From: Pseudomonadota bacterium
GTDB lineage: Bacteria; Pseudomonadota; Alphaproteobacteria; Acetobacterales; Acetobacteraceae
Direction of reading: 5' to 3'
Assembly (NCBI GenBank): GCA_021815835.1
Contig: JAKAZN010000059.1
Span: forward strand, 1-8,111
DNA: 8,111 nucleotides
Below, piece after piece: positions 1 to 6,201 of this stretch (its first letter is position 1; every line of letters starts with the position of its first letter). The translations under genes were made by a program, and so were the position numbers. The notes under the pieces were generated by a model. It was not told where the DNA came from, searched no databases, and saw only the letters and a program-made list of their open reading frames with translations.

Positions 1-5
1 CCCGC

Positions 6-728
6 ATGAGCGCATCCGCCCGTCCCCATGGCGCCGCCCCTCCCGGCCTGGAGCCCTGTCTCTCCTGCGACGCGCGGGCGGACAGCGTCTGCAACGCGAT
101 CGGCGACGAGTATCTTGCCCGCCTCGCCGAGCTCGCCGTCGTCACCACGGTCGAGCCGGGCCAGACCTTCATCGAGGAGGGCGATCCGGCCGACGCCTTC
201 TTCAACCTCACGGCCGGGTCGGCCAAGCTCTACAAGCTGATGGCGGATGGGCGCCGCCAGATCACCGGCTTCGTCGCGCGCGGGCATTTCCTGGGTCTCG
301 CCGTGTCCTCCACCTACGCCTTCAGCGCCGAGGCGACCGATCGGGTCCGGCTCTGCCGTTTCTCGCGCGCGCGCATGTTCCGCCTGCTCGGCGATTTCCC
401 GGCGCTGGAACGGCGGCTTCTGGAACGCGCGGCGACCGAACTGGTGGCCGCGCAGGAGCAGATGCTGCTACTGGGGCGCAAGACGGCGCGTGAGCGGGTG
501 GCGTCGTTTCTGCATGCCCAGGCGGTCGCCGCCCCGTGCGGCCGGCCGCGGGCGGTGTTGAACCTGCCGATGAGCCGGGGCGACATCGCCGATTATCTCG
601 GCCTCACGATCGAAACCGTCAGCCGGACCCTGAGCCGGCTGCGCGCGGACGGGATGATCGAGATCCCCAACGCGACCATGGTGGTCCTCCGCGAGCCGGG
701 CCGGCTCGCCGCGCTCGCCGCGGGCTGA
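6..728 (+). CDS. Fnr/FnrN-type CRP-family transcriptional regulator (oxygen-responsive, 4Fe-4S)
   Basis: A 240-residue cytoplasmic DNA-binding regulator of the CRP/FNR family. The N-terminus carries cysteines at 18, 21 and 29 (C-x2-C-x7-C) and a fourth at 117, matching the four ligands of the oxygen-labile 4Fe-4S cluster of Fnr; the x7 spacing resembles rhizobial FnrN rather than E. coli FNR (x5). A cyclic-nucleotide-binding-like beta barrel covers about 35-125, a dimerisation helix about 130-165, and a winged helix-turn-helix about 185-230. The recognition helix reads E203-T-V-S206-R207, the E-x2-S-R pattern that in Fnr proteins reads TTGAT half-sites. A fifth cysteine (178) lies in the linker to the HTH. 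Inference: it switches genes between aerobic and micro-oxic growth. The ATG at 6 gives a normal length, but only five bases precede it, so neither the ribosome-binding site nor an upstream start can be judged. It converges on ubiA. No canonical TTGAT-N4-ATCAA box was noticed in the window, so its targets are probably elsewhere. Confidence 0.92.
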   Translation: MSASARPHGAAPPGLEPCLSCDARADSVCNAIGDEYLARLAELAVVTTVEPGQTFIEEGDPADAFFNLTAGSAKLYKLMADGRRQITGFVARGHFLGLAVSSTYAFSAEATDRVRLCRFSRARMFRLLGDFPALERRLLERAATELVAAQEQMLLLGRKTARERVASFLHAQAVAAPCGRPRAVLNLPMSRGDIADYLGLTIETVSRTLSRLRADGMIEIPNATMVVLREPGRLAALAAG

Positions 729-796
729 GGCGCGCCGGTTCAGCCCATGCCGGACGGCCCGGGCCGCGCCGGAGGCGCGCGCAGCCGAGCAATCGG

Positions 797-812
797 GCCG
801 CGACATCGCGGC
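797..812. terminator. GC-rich hairpin between convergent fnr-like gene and ubiA
   Basis: Perfect inverted repeat GCCGCG-ACAT-CGCGGC (6-bp stem, 4-base loop) in the 117-bp gap between two converging genes. There is no T-run on either strand, so it is not a classical intrinsic terminator. It could help stop transcription from both sides or simply reflect the high GC content. The rest of the gap (729-845) holds nothing else I can name. Confidence 0.25.
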
Positions 813-845
813 GAACAGCGGCACGGGCCAATCCTTCCCCGCGGC

Positions 846-1745
846 TCACGCGAAGCCCGCCAGCAGGGCGAGTGCGACCGCCAGCCCGACCTCCCGGTTC
901 AGCTTGAACAGCCGCAGGCACCGCGCCGGATCGTCGATATCGAGCGCGATCACCTGCCAGGCCAGCAGCACCGCCGGCGGCCCCAGCAGCGGATAGAACC
1001 ACAACCCCAGCCCGGCCAGCGCCCCGGCCAGCGCCAGCAGCGCCAGCGCCCCGGTGTAGCAGGCGGCCAGGAACGGCCGCGTGTGCCGCCCGAACAGGCG
1101 CGCGGTGGATTTTACCCCCGCGAGCGCGTCGTCCTCCCGGTCCTGGTGCGCGTAGATCGTGTCGAACCCCAGATCCCACAGGATCGCCGCGCCATACAGC
1201 GCCGCCCAGGCCGGATCGATCCGGCCCGCGGCGGCGGCATAGCCGAGCGGGGCGCCGAAGCCGAAGGTCACCCCCATCATCAGCTGCGGCCACCAGGTCA
1301 CCCGCTTGGCCAGCGGATAGACCGCCACCAGCACCAGCGAGGCCGCCCCCAGGATTTGCGCCAGCCGGTTCAGCATCAGCAGCACGCCCAGACCCAGCAC
1401 CAGCAGCAGCGCCAGGAACACCAGCGCCTCCAGGGTCCCGAGCGCGCCGGAAGCCAGCGGCCGGCCCGCCGTGCGCGCCACCTTGCGGTCGATGTCGCGG
1501 TCCCAGAGATCGTTCACCACGCAGCCCGCCGCGCGCATCACCACGCTGCCGAGCGCGAACAGCAGGATCAGCCCCAGGCTTGGGACCGGGCCGATGCCCG
1601 CCAGCAGGATCCCCCACAGGCCGGGCAGGAACAGCAGCCAGACGCCGATCGGCCGATCCAGCCGGGCCAGCAGCGCAAAGGGCCGCAGGCGGGGGGGGAG
1701 CAGGGCGATCCAGCCCTCGGGACGGATATCGGTGTGCGCGCTCAT
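846..1745 (-). CDS. ubiA: 4-hydroxybenzoate polyprenyltransferase UbiA
   Basis: A 299-residue integral membrane prenyltransferase. It attaches the polyprenyl tail to 4-hydroxybenzoate, an early step of ubiquinone synthesis in the inner membrane. Both Mg-diphosphate-binding motifs are present: N78-D79-L-W-D82-R-D84-I-D86, followed by the RT..RPLASG stretch (91-100), and D191-x3-D195-T-I-Y198-A-H-Q-D202-R-E-D205-D206. The Y-P-x2-K-R-x-T-x2-P-Q segment typical of UbiA is at 143-154. Alternating hydrophobic stretches (about 33-50, 55-75, 105-125, 128-143, 155-175, 178-192, 222-250, 252-270, 283-298) fit the family's usual nine helices. Length is normal and there is no signal peptide. The ATG at 1745 puts the N-terminus where it is expected; only a weak AGAG lies upstream. 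It is divergent from rsmE with 21 bp between the starts. An eight-base C run (coding strand) lies near codons 16-18. The family call is very secure; chain length of the substrate cannot be read from sequence. Confidence 0.97.
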   Translation of the reverse strand: MSAHTDIRPEGWIALLPPRLRPFALLARLDRPIGVWLLFLPGLWGILLAGIGPVPSLGLILLFALGSVVMRAAGCVVNDLWDRDIDRKVARTAGRPLASGALGTLEALVFLALLLVLGLGVLLMLNRLAQILGAASLVLVAVYPLAKRVTWWPQLMMGVTFGFGAPLGYAAAAGRIDPAWAALYGAAILWDLGFDTIYAHQDREDDALAGVKSTARLFGRHTRPFLAACYTGALALLALAGALAGLGLWFYPLLGPPAVLLAWQVIALDIDDPARCLRLFKLNREVGLAVALALLAGFA

Positions 1746-1751
1746 CGCGCT

Positions 1752-1779
1752 ACTCTGCCCCCCATCATGCCCGGGTCAA
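1752..1779 (-). promoter_or_regulatory. Candidate sigma70-like promoter of ubiA, inside the start of rsmE
   Basis: Read on the minus strand: TTGACC (1779-1774), a 16-base spacer, then CAGAGT (1757-1752). The -35 box matches TTGACA at 5 of 6 positions and the -10 box matches TATAAT at 3 of 6. The predicted start of transcription, six to eight bases after the -10, falls on or beside the ubiA ATG (1745), which would give a leaderless or nearly leaderless message. The -35 lies within the first codons of rsmE. The -10 is weak, so this is a suggestion only. Confidence 0.3.
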
Positions 1780-2483
1780 TCCGTCTTTTCGTCGCCGCCC
1801 CGCTCGCCGCCTTGGCCGCCTCGGGCGCCGAGCTCCACGCCACGCCGGCGCAGGCGCATTACCTGATCCACGTGCTGCGCCGCGCGCCGGGCGATCCGGT
1901 CCTGTTGTTCAACGGCGCGGACGGCGAATGGCAGGCGCGCATCGCCCGGGCGCGGCGCGGCGAGGCGGTCCTGACCGTCGAACACCGGACCCGCGCGCAG
2001 GCGCCGGAGACCGATCTCTGGCTCGCCTTTGCCCTGCTCAAGCGCGACGCCACCGACCTGCTGGTCCGCCAGGCGACCGAGCTCGGCGCCAGCGCGCTGC
2101 TGCCCGTGCTGAGCGCGCGCACCAACGCGGCGCGCACGAACCCGGAGCGGCTGGCGGCGATCGCCGCCGAGGCGGCCGAGCAATCCGAACGCCTCAGCCT
2201 GCCGGTGCTGCATCCGCCCCGCGCGCTGGCCGATCTGCTCGCCACCTGGCCGGCCGATCGCCCGCTGTTCGCCGCGATGGAACGCAGCGCCGCCCCGCCG
2301 CCGCCGCCCTGCGCGCGCGCCGGCCTGCTGATCGGGCCCGAGGGCGGCTTCACGGATGCGGAGCTTGACCTTCTGGGCTCCCGTCCCTTTGTAACCCCGG
2401 TCGGTCTTGGGCCGCGCATCCTGCGCGCCGAGACCGCCGCCCTCGCGGGGCTCGCGCTGTTGCAGGCAGCGCCGCGCGATTGA
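1767..2483 (+). CDS. rsmE: 16S rRNA (uracil1498-N3)-methyltransferase RsmE
   Basis: A 238-residue SPOUT-class methyltransferase that uses S-adenosylmethionine to methylate N3 of U1498 in 16S rRNA, near the decoding centre. The N-terminal PUA-like RNA-binding part (about 5-75) begins with the family's RLFV segment. The trefoil-knot catalytic part (about 80-235) shows R101-Q-A-T-E-L-G, E138-Q-S-E-R, the SAM-binding loop G190-P-E-G-G-F-T, and L214-G-P-R-I-L-R-A-E-T-A, all hallmarks of RsmE. Length is typical. The ATG at 1767 aligns with known N-termini; an in-frame GTG at 1734 would run into ubiA on the other strand and add nothing family-like. There is no Shine-Dalgarno sequence before the ATG, only CCCCCC-ATC. 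Five consecutive prolines (177-181) sit in the linker before the SAM loop. gshA follows 59 bp downstream on the same strand, so co-transcription is likely; rsmE-gshA adjacency is familiar in alphaproteobacteria. Confidence 0.96.
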   Translation: MPGSIRLFVAAPLAALAASGAELHATPAQAHYLIHVLRRAPGDPVLLFNGADGEWQARIARARRGEAVLTVEHRTRAQAPETDLWLAFALLKRDATDLLVRQATELGASALLPVLSARTNAARTNPERLAAIAAEAAEQSERLSLPVLHPPRALADLLATWPADRPLFAAMERSAAPPPPPCARAGLLIGPEGGFTDAELDLLGSRPFVTPVGLGPRILRAETAALAGLALLQAAPRD

Positions 2484-2534
2484 ATACTCGGCTGAGATCG
2501 CGGGTCCGGAATTGCCGGCTCCCGCCAACCGTGC

Positions 2535-2538
2535 GGAG
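2535..2538 (+). promoter_or_regulatory. Ribosome-binding site deciding the gshA start
   Basis: GGAG four bases before the ATG at 2543. The spacing is short, but it is the only purine-rich match near the gene start. It supports the ATG at 2543 over the TTG at 2480, which overlaps the rsmE stop and would add 21 residues with no family resemblance. Confidence 0.45.
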
Positions 2539-2542
2539 CGAC

Positions 2543-3940
2543 ATGTCCAATCCCACCGACGCCGACACCACACCGATCGCCTCGGTGCGGCAACTGGCCG
2601 ACTACATCGCCGCCGGCTGCAAGCCGCCGGCCGACTGGCGCATCGGCACCGAGCACGAGAAATTCGGCTTCCGCCGCACCGATCTCGCCCCCCCGCCGTA
2701 CGAACCCGCGCCGGGGACCACGGCCGGCATCCGCCCGCTGCTGGAGGCGATGGCGCGCCAGACCGGCCCCGGTCGCGGCGGGGCGCCGATCCTCGACAGC
2801 GGCAACCCGATCGGGATCAAGCAGGACGGGGCCGCGATCTCACTGGAACCGGCCGGGCAGTTCGAGCTGTCCGGCGCGCCGCTCGAGACCCTGCACGAAA
2901 CCCGCGCGGAGATGGCGGCGCACATGGCCGCGGTGCGCGACGCCGCCTTCCCGCTCGGGATCGGCTTTGCCCCGCTCGGCTTCCATCCCACCGCGATGCG
3001 CGCGGCAATGCCGTGGATGCCCAAGGGCCGCTACGCGATCATGCGCCGCTACATGCCGTTGGTCGGCACGCTCGGCCTCGACATGATGACGCGGACCTGC
3101 ACGGTGCAGGTCAATCTCGATTTCGCCTCCGAAGACGACATGCGGACGAAGCTGCGGGTCGGTCTGCGCGCCCAGCCGATCGCCACCGCCCTGTTCGCCA
3201 ATTCGCCCTTCACCGAGGGCCGGCCGAACGGCTTCCTGTCGTATCGCGCGCAGGTCTGGACCGACACCGACAACGCGCGCGCCGGCATCCCCGCGGTGAT
3301 GCTCGACCCGAGTTTCGGCTTCGAGCGTTACGCCGCCTGGATGATCGACGAGGTGCCGATGTATTTCGTCTATCGCGACGGGCGCTACATCGACGTGGCC
3401 GGCGCGCGGTTCCGCGATTTCATGGCGGGCCGCATTCCCGCCCTGGCCGGGGAAGCGGCGAGCATGGGCGATTTCGCCGACCATCTCACCACCGTCTTCA
3501 CCGATGTCCGCCTCAAGCGCTTCCTGGAGATGCGCGGCGCGGACGCCGGCACGCCGGAGATGATGCTGGCGCAATCGGCCTTCTGGGTCGGGCTGTTCTA
3601 CGATCCGGCGGCGCTCGCCGCGGCCGATGCGCTGCTGGCCGAGGTGACCTGGGCCGAGGCGGTGGCGCTGCGCGGCGCGGTCCCGCGTCTCGGGCTGGAG
3701 GCGCCGTTCCGCGCCGGGCGGGCGCGGGATCTGGCGCGCGGATTGCTCGCGATCGCCGCGGGGGGCCTCGCCGCCCGTGCCCGCATGGCCGGGCCGGGCG
3801 GGCCGGACGAAGCCGCGTACCTCGATCCGCTGCACGCGATCGTCGCGGGCGCGCCGTCCCAGGCGGAGCATTGGCTTTCCCGCTACCGGGGGGCCTGGGG
3901 GGGCGACGCCGGGCGAATCTTCTCCGAAGCCGAGATTTGA
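2543..3940 (+). CDS. gshA: Glutamate-cysteine ligase GshA (plant/alphaproteobacterial class)
   Basis: A 465-residue cytoplasmic ATP-dependent ligase that joins the glutamate gamma-carboxyl to cysteine, the first and rate-limiting step of glutathione synthesis. It belongs to the class shared by alphaproteobacteria and plants, not to the E. coli GshA class. Visible motifs: I-G-T-E-H-E-K-F-G-F (34-43, ATP/metal-binding glutamates), L-E-P-A-G-Q-F-E-L-S-G (101-111), T-C-T-V-Q-V-N-L-D-F (185-194), the substrate-loop segment S-Y-R-A-Q-V-W-x-D-T-D (223-233), and V-R-L-K-R-F-L-E-M-R-G-A-D (312-324). Length is usual for the class. Only two cysteines are present (26 and 186), so the regulatory disulfides of the plant enzymes are not obvious. 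G runs of six and seven bases (3888-3893, 3897-3903) near the 3' end could be error-prone, but the reading frame is intact. It probably shares a transcript with rsmE. gshB is not in the window. Confidence 0.96.
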   Translation: MSNPTDADTTPIASVRQLADYIAAGCKPPADWRIGTEHEKFGFRRTDLAPPPYEPAPGTTAGIRPLLEAMARQTGPGRGGAPILDSGNPIGIKQDGAAISLEPAGQFELSGAPLETLHETRAEMAAHMAAVRDAAFPLGIGFAPLGFHPTAMRAAMPWMPKGRYAIMRRYMPLVGTLGLDMMTRTCTVQVNLDFASEDDMRTKLRVGLRAQPIATALFANSPFTEGRPNGFLSYRAQVWTDTDNARAGIPAVMLDPSFGFERYAAWMIDEVPMYFVYRDGRYIDVAGARFRDFMAGRIPALAGEAASMGDFADHLTTVFTDVRLKRFLEMRGADAGTPEMMLAQSAFWVGLFYDPAALAAADALLAEVTWAEAVALRGAVPRLGLEAPFRAGRARDLARGLLAIAAGGLAARARMAGPGGPDEAAYLDPLHAIVAGAPSQAEHWLSRYRGAWGGDAGRIFSEAEI

Positions 3941-3945
3941 ACAGC

Positions 3946-3970
3946 CGAATGCGTCCTAGGCGTGCATTTG
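3946..3970. other. Imperfect inverted repeat between gshA and the SARP gene
   Basis: AATGC (3948-3952) and GCATT (3964-3968) form inverted arms around CCTAGG. The pairing extends outward by C3946-G3970 and by wobble pairs. The element lies just after the gshA stop and just before the -35 of the next gene's candidate promoter, so it could be a weak terminator or an operator. The arms are short and no T-run follows. Confidence 0.2.
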
Positions 3971-3973
3971 GGC

Positions 3974-4001
3974 TTGCCAATACAACCCCTACGCTCACAA
4001 T
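3974..4001 (+). promoter_or_regulatory. Sigma70-like promoter of the SARP/TPR regulator gene
   Basis: TTGCCA (3974-3979; 5 of 6 matches to TTGACA), a 16-base spacer, then CACAAT (3996-4001; 4 of 6 matches to TATAAT). It lies in the 64-bp stretch after gshA, which is clearly less GC-rich than the flanking genes (35 of 64 bases are G or C). The expected +1, six to eight bases after the -10, falls at 4007-4009, on the ATG at 4008. It is the best promoter match I found in the window. Confidence 0.45.
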
Positions 4002-4007
4002 AGCGTG

Positions 4008-6122
4008 ATGGACCCTTCGCCGCGCGACCTCCCCTCCCTGATCGGCCTGGATGACCCCCCGGGTATGCCGCCGGGGGCGGTGTTGCGCCTGCGCCTGATC
4101 GGGCAGATGGAGGCCTGGACCTTCAGCGCAGAGAACGTGTTGCCGGTCGGGCGCAAGACCCGCGCGCTGCTGGCGATCGTCGCGCTGTCGGCGCCGCGGC
4201 CGGCGTTGCGCGGACGGCTCGCCGAACTGCTCTGGAGCCGCCGGCCGGAGGAGCAGGCGCGCGCTTCCCTGCGCCAGGAGATCCATCGGCTGCTGGAATC
4301 CCTCGCCCCCGCCGGGGCCGACATCCTGGCGGTCAATCGCGACCATCTGAGCCTGCGCCCCGGCACGACCTGGATCGACGTGGACGAAGTCACCCGTGCC
4401 TCCGTCGAGCATCCGGCGGCGCTGTCGCTGCTCGACGGCGATCTGCTGGAAGACCTCAGCGGCCTCGATCCCAGCTTCGATTCCTGGCTGGCGGCGGAGC
4501 GCGAACGGGTGCGCGATCGCGGCCGGAAGCTGGCCGAGGACCTGCTGCGCGGCCTGTCCGATCCCGACGTCGCCATCCCCGCCGCCCAGCAATTGCTGCG
4601 CATCGACCGCGCGCATGAGGGCGCCTGGCGAGCGCTGATGAAATCGCACGCCGCGCGCGGCGAGCGCGGCATGGCGATCCAGGCCTATGACCGCTGCCGC
4701 GCGGTGCTGGCCGATCTGCTGGACGCCGCGCCCTCGGTCGAGACCCAGAAGCTGCTCTCCGAGATCCGCGGCCCGTCCGGCTCGCGCCTGCCGCGCCGCC
4801 CGCCGGCACCCGACCCGACGCCCGAGGAGATGGAGGAACCGCCCCTGCTGGCCGAGGCGCCGTCGGGACCGACCCGGGGCGGGGCGCATATCGGCGTGCT
4901 GCCCTTCACCCTGATCGGCATCGAGGAGGCGGACGCCCATCTCGGCCCGGGCTTCGCCGAGGAGATCACGGCGGCGCTGTCGCGCTTCCGCTGGCTGTTC
5001 GTGGCATCGTCGTCCTCGCTCGCCCGCTTCGCCGACGAGAACCGCGACGAGATCACCATCCGCCGGCTGTTCGGCCTGGATTACCTCCTGGACGGCAGCA
5101 TCCAGCTTGTGCGCAACCGGCTGCGGGTCACGGTGCGGCTGCTCGATCTGCGCCAGGCCAACCAGGTGGTCTGGGCGCGCCGCTTCGACCGCCAGGCAAA
5201 CGACCTGCTGAGCCTGCAGGACGAGATCGCGGCCGAGGTGGTGGCGCAGACCGACCCCGAGATCCTGCTGATCGAGGCCCGCCGGGTCGCCTCCCGCCCG
5301 CGCGCCGGGGCCAGCGCCTATCATCTGGTGCTGCGCGCGCTGGTGCTGATCAACCGGCTGGAGCGGGAGGCGCTGGCGGAGGCCGGCGCCTTGCTGAAGG
5401 AGGCGATCGAGCGCGATCCCGACTATGCCGCCGCCCATGCCTGGTACGCCTATTGGCACACCTTCATGGTGGGCCAGCACTGGGCGGCCGATTCCACGGC
5501 GGCGCTGGAGGCGGCCGAGGTGCTGGCCAACCGCGCCATCCTGCTCGATCCGTTCGACGCGCGCGGCCTGACGATCTGCGGGCATGTGCGGGCCTTCCTG
5601 CACCGGCGGCTGGACGAGGCGGTGGTGCTGCACGAGCGCGCGCTGTCGCTCAATCCGAATCTGGCGATGGCCTGGGCGCTGTCGGCGGTGACGCACGCCT
5701 ATCTTGGCAACGTGGCGGAGGCGGAACGACGCAATCTGCGCTACAAGAAGCTCTCGCCGTTCGATCCGTTCGCGTTCTTCTTCGATGCGTTCTTCGTGCT
5801 GATCCACCTGATGAAGGGCGATTACGAGGCGGCGGCGGCGATCGGGCGGTCGGTGGTGGGGATGAACCCGGCGTTTTCGGCGGCCTACAAGCCCTATCTG
5901 GCCGCGCTCGGCTATCTGGGGCGGACCCAGGAGGCGGCGGTGGTGCGCAAGCGGCTGCTGTCGGTCGAGCCGGATTTCTCGATCCTGCGCTTCCTGGAAA
6001 CGACGCCGATGCAGCAGGAGGCGGACCGCGTGCATTTCGCGGAGGGCTTGCGCCGCGCCGGCGTGCCGGAACGCAACGACGCCGAGGCGGCGGCGGGACG
6101 GGAACGGCTCGTGCGGCTCTGA
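4008..6122 (+). CDS. SARP/BTAD-type transcriptional regulator with TolB-like domain and TPR repeats
   Basis: A 704-residue, apparently cytoplasmic regulator. Domains in order: a winged-helix DNA-binding region (about 27-120) with G-R-K-T-R-A-L-L-A and the SARP-like L-A-E-L-L-W-S-R-R-P-E-E-Q-A-R-x-S-L-R-Q stretch; a bacterial transcriptional activator domain, BTAD (about 122-255), containing L-L-D-G-D-L-L-E-D and A-Y-D-R-C-R; a proline/acid-rich linker (260-290); a TolB/FlgO-like alpha-beta domain (about 294-396) starting I-G-V-L-P-F and ending W-A-R-R-F-D-R; and a helical TPR region (about 435-660). I see no transmembrane helix, NB-ARC ATPase or cyclase domain. Family members regulate genes, but signal and targets cannot be read here. 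The start is GTG 4005 or ATG 4008, with ATG 4065 also possible; I chose 4008 because no Shine-Dalgarno is present and the candidate promoter's +1 falls there. It probably has its own promoter after gshA and converges on the PAS receptor gene. A CadC-like role is less likely because it lacks a membrane segment. Confidence 0.85.
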   Translation: MDPSPRDLPSLIGLDDPPGMPPGAVLRLRLIGQMEAWTFSAENVLPVGRKTRALLAIVALSAPRPALRGRLAELLWSRRPEEQARASLRQEIHRLLESLAPAGADILAVNRDHLSLRPGTTWIDVDEVTRASVEHPAALSLLDGDLLEDLSGLDPSFDSWLAAERERVRDRGRKLAEDLLRGLSDPDVAIPAAQQLLRIDRAHEGAWRALMKSHAARGERGMAIQAYDRCRAVLADLLDAAPSVETQKLLSEIRGPSGSRLPRRPPAPDPTPEEMEEPPLLAEAPSGPTRGGAHIGVLPFTLIGIEEADAHLGPGFAEEITAALSRFRWLFVASSSSLARFADENRDEITIRRLFGLDYLLDGSIQLVRNRLRVTVRLLDLRQANQVVWARRFDRQANDLLSLQDEIAAEVVAQTDPEILLIEARRVASRPRAGASAYHLVLRALVLINRLEREALAEAGALLKEAIERDPDYAAAHAWYAYWHTFMVGQHWAADSTAALEAAEVLANRAILLDPFDARGLTICGHVRAFLHRRLDEAVVLHERALSLNPNLAMAWALSAVTHAYLGNVAEAERRNLRYKKLSPFDPFAFFFDAFFVLIHLMKGDYEAAAAIGRSVVGMNPAFSAAYKPYLAALGYLGRTQEAAVVRKRLLSVEPDFSILRFLETTPMQQEADRVHFAEGLRRAGVPERNDAEAAAGRERLVRL

Positions 6123-6128
6123 TCCTGC

Positions 6129-6144
6129 CCGCCCGCACGGGCGG
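6129..6144. terminator. Hairpin 1 between convergent SARP and chemoreceptor genes
   Basis: CCGCCC (6129-6134), loop GCAC, GGGCGG (6139-6144): a perfect 6-bp GC stem starting seven bases after the SARP stop codon. There is no T-run. Its position in a 79-bp convergent gap suggests a role in ending transcription, possibly from both directions together with the second hairpin. Confidence 0.35.
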
Positions 6145-6161
6145 AAGCATCTTCGGTTCGG

Positions 6162-6181
6162 GCCCGCCACGGGAGGCGGGC
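6162..6181. terminator. Hairpin 2 between convergent SARP and chemoreceptor genes
   Basis: GCCCGCC (6162-6168), loop ACGGGA, GGCGGGC (6175-6181): a perfect 7-bp GC stem, stronger than hairpin 1. For the minus-strand gene it begins 20 bases past the stop codon. There is no T-run on either strand, as is common for terminators in very GC-rich genomes and also for non-functional hairpins. Confidence 0.4.
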
Positions 6182-6201
6182 GATCCCGTTCAGGGTTCGA
6201 A

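Noticed and set aside
747..1766. Long plus-strand open frame upstream of and continuous with rsmE
   Set aside because: It is antisense to ubiA and its Q/R/P-rich translation has no domain pattern; it stays open because of the high GC content. rsmE itself starts at 1767.
2480..2542. Upstream TTG start for gshA
   Set aside because: It overlaps the rsmE stop, adds 21 basic residues with no family similarity, and the ATG at 2543 has GGAG before it.
2407..4008. 533-residue plus-strand open frame covering gshA in another frame
   Set aside because: Arginine/proline/glycine-rich low-complexity translation in the shadow of gshA, which has full family motifs.
5769..5814. Possible transmembrane helix in the SARP regulator
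   Set aside because: The hydrophobic stretch is interrupted by Asp and His and lies within the TPR periodicity; no other membrane segment exists in the protein.
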